8,740 nucleotides of DNA from positions 1 to 8,740 of the forward strand of contig JAJZCP010000050.1 in assembly GCA_021846065.1 (NCBI GenBank). The letters run 5' to 3'. The stretch is from Acidobacteriota bacterium. Its GTDB lineage: Bacteria > Acidobacteriota > Terriglobia > Terriglobales > Acidobacteriaceae. The number at the start of each line of letters is the position of its first letter. Within the stretch, counting starts at the first letter, position 1. The position numbers were made by a program, and so were the translations under genes. Below the pieces are notes generated by a model. The model ran no database searches and was not told the DNA's origin. It saw only the letters and a list, made by a program, of their open reading frames with translations. Below are positions 6,446 to 8,740 of the stretch, in pieces.

Positions 6446-6483
6446 GCTGTTCTTGTTGTCATTCCCGGAGGGAATCTGCTGTT
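6446..6483 (-). repeat. Inverted fourth copy of the palindromic repeat
   Basis: Read on the minus strand this segment gives AGCAGATTCCC, TCC, GGGAATGAC, then AACAAGAA. It matches copy 1 (6287-6317) over 31 positions with one mismatch. Copy 1 and this copy thus form a long inverted repeat that brackets the other copies and the terminator hairpin, so a read-through RNA in either direction could fold into a long stem. Confidence 0.8.
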
Positions 6484-6513
6484 TACCGGCCAGCGCAAAT
6501 ATTTCCGGCCCGT

Positions 6514-7800
6514 TTAGGTGCCTTCGGACCAGCCAGCCAGATACTCTTCCTGCTCCGGCGTCAGCTTGTCGATCTTGCAGGCCATCGCCTCCAGCTTCAG
6601 GCGGGCGACGCGGCGGTCCAGCTCCTCCGGCACGGCGTAGACGCGCGGCTTCAGGGTGGCGTGGTTCTGCACCAGATACTCCGCGCTCAGCGCCTGGTTG
6701 GCGAAGCTCATATCCATCACCGACGCAGGGTGGCCTTCGGCGGCGGCTAAATTGATGAGGCGGCCTTCGCCCAGCAGGAAGATGCGGCGGCCATCCTTCA
6801 TCAGATACTCTTCGACAAATTCGCGGGCGACGCGGTGCGATGAGGACAGGCGCTCCAGTGCGGGAATGTCGATCTCCACGTTGAAATGGCCGGAGTTGGC
6901 CACGACAGCGCCATTCTTCATCTGCTCAAAGTGCTCCTGGCGCAGCACGCCCTTGTTGCCGGTGACGGTCACAAAGATGTCGCCGATCTTCGCCGCTTCC
7001 GCCATGCTCATGACGCGATAGCCATCCATCACGGCTTCAATGGCGCGCACCGGATCGACTTCCGTCACGATCACATCCGCGCCCATACCGCGTGCACGGG
7101 AGGCAAGACCGCGGCCGCACCATCCATAGCCCGCAACCACAAAGCGCGTACCCGCCAGCAGAATATTGGTGCAGCGCACAATGCCATCCAGCGTGGACTG
7201 GCCGGTGCCGTAGCGGTTGTCGAACATGTGCTTGGTCTGGGCATCATTGACCGCGACGATCGGATAGCGCAGGACGCCTTCCTTGGCCATCGCATGCAGC
7301 CGGACCACGCCGGTTGTCGTCTCTTCCGTTCCGGCGATGACGCCGTCGAGAACGTCCTTGCGCTTGGTGTGCAGCAGCGAAACCAAGTCGCAGCCGTCAT
7401 CCATGGTCAGGTGCGGCTTGTGATCGATGGCCGCCATGATGTGCGAGTAATAGCTGTCGTTGTTTTCGCCCTTGATCGCAAAGGTGGAGATGCCGTAGTC
7501 ACGGGTCAGGGACGCGGCCACATCGTCCTGCGTGGAGAGCGGGTTCGAGGCGCACAGAACGATATCTGCCCCGCCATCGCGCAGCGTGATCATCAGGTTC
7601 GCAGTCTCCGTGGTGACGTGCAGGCACGCCGCAACGCGCATTCCCTTCAGCGGCTGGTTCTTGATGAACTCCTTGCGGATGGTTTGCAGGACGGGCATCG
7701 ACTGGTTGGCCCATTCGATCCGGCGCTTTCCGGAGTCGGCAAGATCAAGATTCTTTACATCGCAGGGAACAGAAGCAGTGGTGGCGGCCATAGGGTCCAT
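6514..7800 (-). CDS. ahcY: Adenosylhomocysteinase (S-adenosyl-L-homocysteine hydrolase), short form
   Basis: AhcY hydrolyses S-adenosylhomocysteine to adenosine and homocysteine with bound NAD, relieving product inhibition of methyltransferases. The 428-residue protein has HVTTETANL (61-69), TMDDGCDL (132-139), GTEETTTGV (157-165) and [18 protein letters not shown] (185-202), with K190, D194 and N195 in the catalytic positions. The NAD fold is [20 protein letters not shown] (221-240), and substrate-site histidines follow in SGHFNVEID (303-311) and EGHPASVMD (355-363). It lacks the C-terminal Lys/Tyr tail that reaches the neighbouring subunit's NAD in human-type enzymes, ending in LAGWSEGT. 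It also lacks the roughly 40-residue insertion of many proteobacterial enzymes. This is the type I associate with archaea, Thermotoga and Acidobacteriota. The start is ATG 7800 (or 7791, three codons in); neither has a clear Shine-Dalgarno. It lies 139 bp downstream of glmU on the same strand and ends in a strong terminator. Confidence 0.97.
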   Translation of the reverse strand: MDPMAATTASVPCDVKNLDLADSGKRRIEWANQSMPVLQTIRKEFIKNQPLKGMRVAACLHVTTETANLMITLRDGGADIVLCASNPLSTQDDVAASLTRDYGISTFAIKGENNDSYYSHIMAAIDHKPHLTMDDGCDLVSLLHTKRKDVLDGVIAGTEETTTGVVRLHAMAKEGVLRYPIVAVNDAQTKHMFDNRYGTGQSTLDGIVRCTNILLAGTRFVVAGYGWCGRGLASRARGMGADVIVTEVDPVRAIEAVMDGYRVMSMAEAAKIGDIFVTVTGNKGVLRQEHFEQMKNGAVVANSGHFNVEIDIPALERLSSSHRVAREFVEEYLMKDGRRIFLLGEGRLINLAAAEGHPASVMDMSFANQALSAEYLVQNHATLKPRVYAVPEELDRRVARLKLEAMACKIDKLTPEQEEYLAGWSEGT

Positions 7801-7820
7801 TTCAAGAAAATTAGGATTGG

Positions 7821-7906
7821 CGTGCCTAACAATGGGAGAGGCACACGGGCAGCGGAAGGAGATCCCTGCCAGACCCTAGGGTAGCATTCCGGCTCGTCGT
7901 CTGGCA
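7821..7906 (-). other. Two potential hairpins in the ahcY 5' leader
   Basis: Between glmU and ahcY, TGCCAGAC (7867-7874) can pair with GTCTGGCA (7899-7906) around a 24-nt loop. GTGCCT (7822-7827) can pair with AGGCAC (7839-7844) around an 11-nt loop. Both would be in the leader of ahcY if transcription starts upstream of 7906. Neither is followed by a T-run on the minus strand, so they are not intrinsic terminators for glmU. I see no match to the SAH or SAM riboswitch core sequences that I know. The pairings could be chance in GC-rich DNA. Confidence 0.3.
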
Positions 7907-7939
7907 TCGGATTCTTGTGCGGCAAGCATGCGAAAGTTG

Positions 7940-8740
7940 TCAGGATTTGCGCGTTTTCTGCCGTCGTTCCTTCGCCCATCCCGGCTTGAGGGTCTGCCGG
8001 GCGCGGCCCAGCGCCAGCGCATCTTCCGGCACAGTATCGGTGATGCAGGACGCTGCCGCCACATAGCTATTCTTTTCAAGAGTGACGGGCGCCACCAGCG
8101 TGGCGTTGCTGCCGACAAAGACGCCGTCGCCGATCTGGGTCGCGTGCTTGGCCGCGCCGTCATAGTTGCAGGTGATGACGCCCGCGCCGATATTGCAGCC
8201 ATCACCGATGGACGCATCGCCGAGATAGGCCAGGTGGTTGGCCTTGGATCCATCCCCTAACCGGGTTTTCTTTGTCTCCACAAAATTGCCGACGTGGGCC
8301 TGCCGGCCAATCTCGCTCTGCGGGCGCAAATGGGCGAACGGGCCGAGCGCCGCTCCCTCGCCTACAGTTGCCTGGTCGAGGACACAGCTATTGCGCACGA
8401 GCACGCCCGCTGCCAGCTTCGAGTCCTGCACCACGCTATAGGAGCGGATGCGGCAGTCTTCGCCGATCTCTGTATCGCCCAATAGCTGTACGAACGGCTC
8501 AATCACAGTATCAGCGCCGACGCGGACGGTAGCGTCAATCACGCAGGTCTCGGGGCGGAAGATCGTCACGCCGTTGGCCATCAGCCGCTGCGCGGTGTGC
8601 AGCCGCAGCGCCGCGTCCAGCTGCATCATCTCGGCGATGGTGTTTGCGCCCAGAACCTCCGTGGCGTCCGTCGTCTCAAGCGCAACAACACGCTCGCCGG
8701 CCGCGCGCAGGATGGCCGCCATATCGGTCAGATAGTACTC
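7940..8740 (-). CDS. glmU: Bifunctional GlmU, C-terminal part (glucosamine-1-phosphate N-acetyltransferase; UDP-GlcNAc pyrophosphorylase), 5' end outside the window
   Basis: GlmU acetylates glucosamine-1-phosphate and then uridylates it, giving UDP-GlcNAc for peptidoglycan and lipid A. The frame is open to the window edge; 266 residues are visible, starting at EYYLTDMAAIL, the end of the uridyltransferase domain. The linker GANTIAEMMQLDAALR replaces the GVNDRxQLA form of E. coli. The rest is a left-handed beta-helix with hexapeptide repeats. Acetyltransferase active-site residues are present: HLRP (Arg), NFVETKK (Lys), SKANHLAYLGD (catalytic His and Tyr), GCNIGAGVITCNYDG (Asn, Tyr) and AAKHAT (Lys). 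The tail is short and basic (WAKERRQKTRKS) and the stop is at 7940-7942. The in-frame ATG at 8720-8722 is internal, not a start. LpxC in the same window uses an acylated form of this product. Confidence 0.97.
   Translation of the reverse strand, partial: EYYLTDMAAILRAAGERVVALETTDATEVLGANTIAEMMQLDAALRLHTAQRLMANGVTIFRPETCVIDATVRVGADTVIEPFVQLLGDTEIGEDCRIRSYSVVQDSKLAAGVLVRNSCVLDQATVGEGAALGPFAHLRPQSEIGRQAHVGNFVETKKTRLGDGSKANHLAYLGDASIGDGCNIGAGVITCNYDGAAKHATQIGDGVFVGSNATLVAPVTLEKNSYVAAASCITDTVPEDALALGRARQTLKPGWAKERRQKTRKS

Noticed and set aside
6277..6483. Phased repeats as a CRISPR array
   Set aside because: There are only three direct copies, the similarity covers much of the 44-bp unit so there are no unique spacers, one copy is inverted, and no cas genes are nearby.
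6886..7884. 332-codon plus-strand frame opposite ahcY
   Set aside because: It is an antisense shadow of ahcY; His/Arg/Gly-rich with no motif or ribosome-binding site.
7801..7939. SAH or SAM riboswitch upstream of ahcY
   Set aside because: I could not find the conserved core sequences of the known classes; only generic stems are visible, so it is listed just as a structured leader.
7940..8722. A separate acetyltransferase gene starting at the ATG at 8722
   Set aside because: The frame continues upstream as EYYLTD, the standard GlmU uridyltransferase sequence, so this is the 3' part of glmU.

Overview
This looks like a stretch of high-GC bacterial chromosome, most likely from an Acidobacteriota (Terriglobia-type) genome. 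That placement is inference. It rests on the gene set (a class II photolyase, a short-form S-adenosylhomocysteine hydrolase, a GlmU with the NTIAEMMQLDAAL variant, a secreted conserved protein), on lipid A synthesis (so Gram-negative), and on small palindromic intergenic repeats of the sort I associate with that phylum. No rRNA, tRNA, CRISPR array, insertion sequence or integrase was seen.

Layout from left to right. Positions 2-244 (+) hold the last 80 residues of a protein that resembles the C-terminus of YncE-like/alkaline-phosphatase-superfamily phosphoesterases. Positions 279-1748 (-) encode a complete class II CPD photolyase. Divergent from it, 1913-2716 (+) encodes a secreted protein of unknown function, and this gene converges with 2722-3879 (-), an M20 peptidase of the carboxypeptidase G2 type. 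Divergent from the peptidase is a three-gene run on the + strand: lpxC (4066-4968, with a TTG start), folK (4972-5493) and a CADD-family di-iron protein (5569-6267). The 246-bp gap at 6268-6513 is packed with palindromic repeats and a strong hairpin terminator. On the other side, ahcY (6514-7800) and the 3'-terminal two thirds of glmU (7940-8740, truncated by the window edge) are both on the minus strand.

How the genes fit together. GlmU makes UDP-GlcNAc and LpxC commits an acylated UDP-GlcNAc to lipid A, so the window carries two envelope enzymes. FolK makes the pterin pyrophosphate that is joined to p-aminobenzoate (pABA). The next gene encodes a CADD homologue that keeps the metal ligands and the tyrosine and lysine implicated in the unusual self-sacrificing pABA synthesis of Chlamydia CADD. 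The most interesting reading of the window is therefore a folate branch in which FolK and a CADD-type pABA synthase are co-transcribed, possibly replacing PabABC. A carboxypeptidase G2-like hydrolase lies just upstream on the other strand. AhcY clears S-adenosylhomocysteine and returns homocysteine to the methionine cycle, which also draws on folate.
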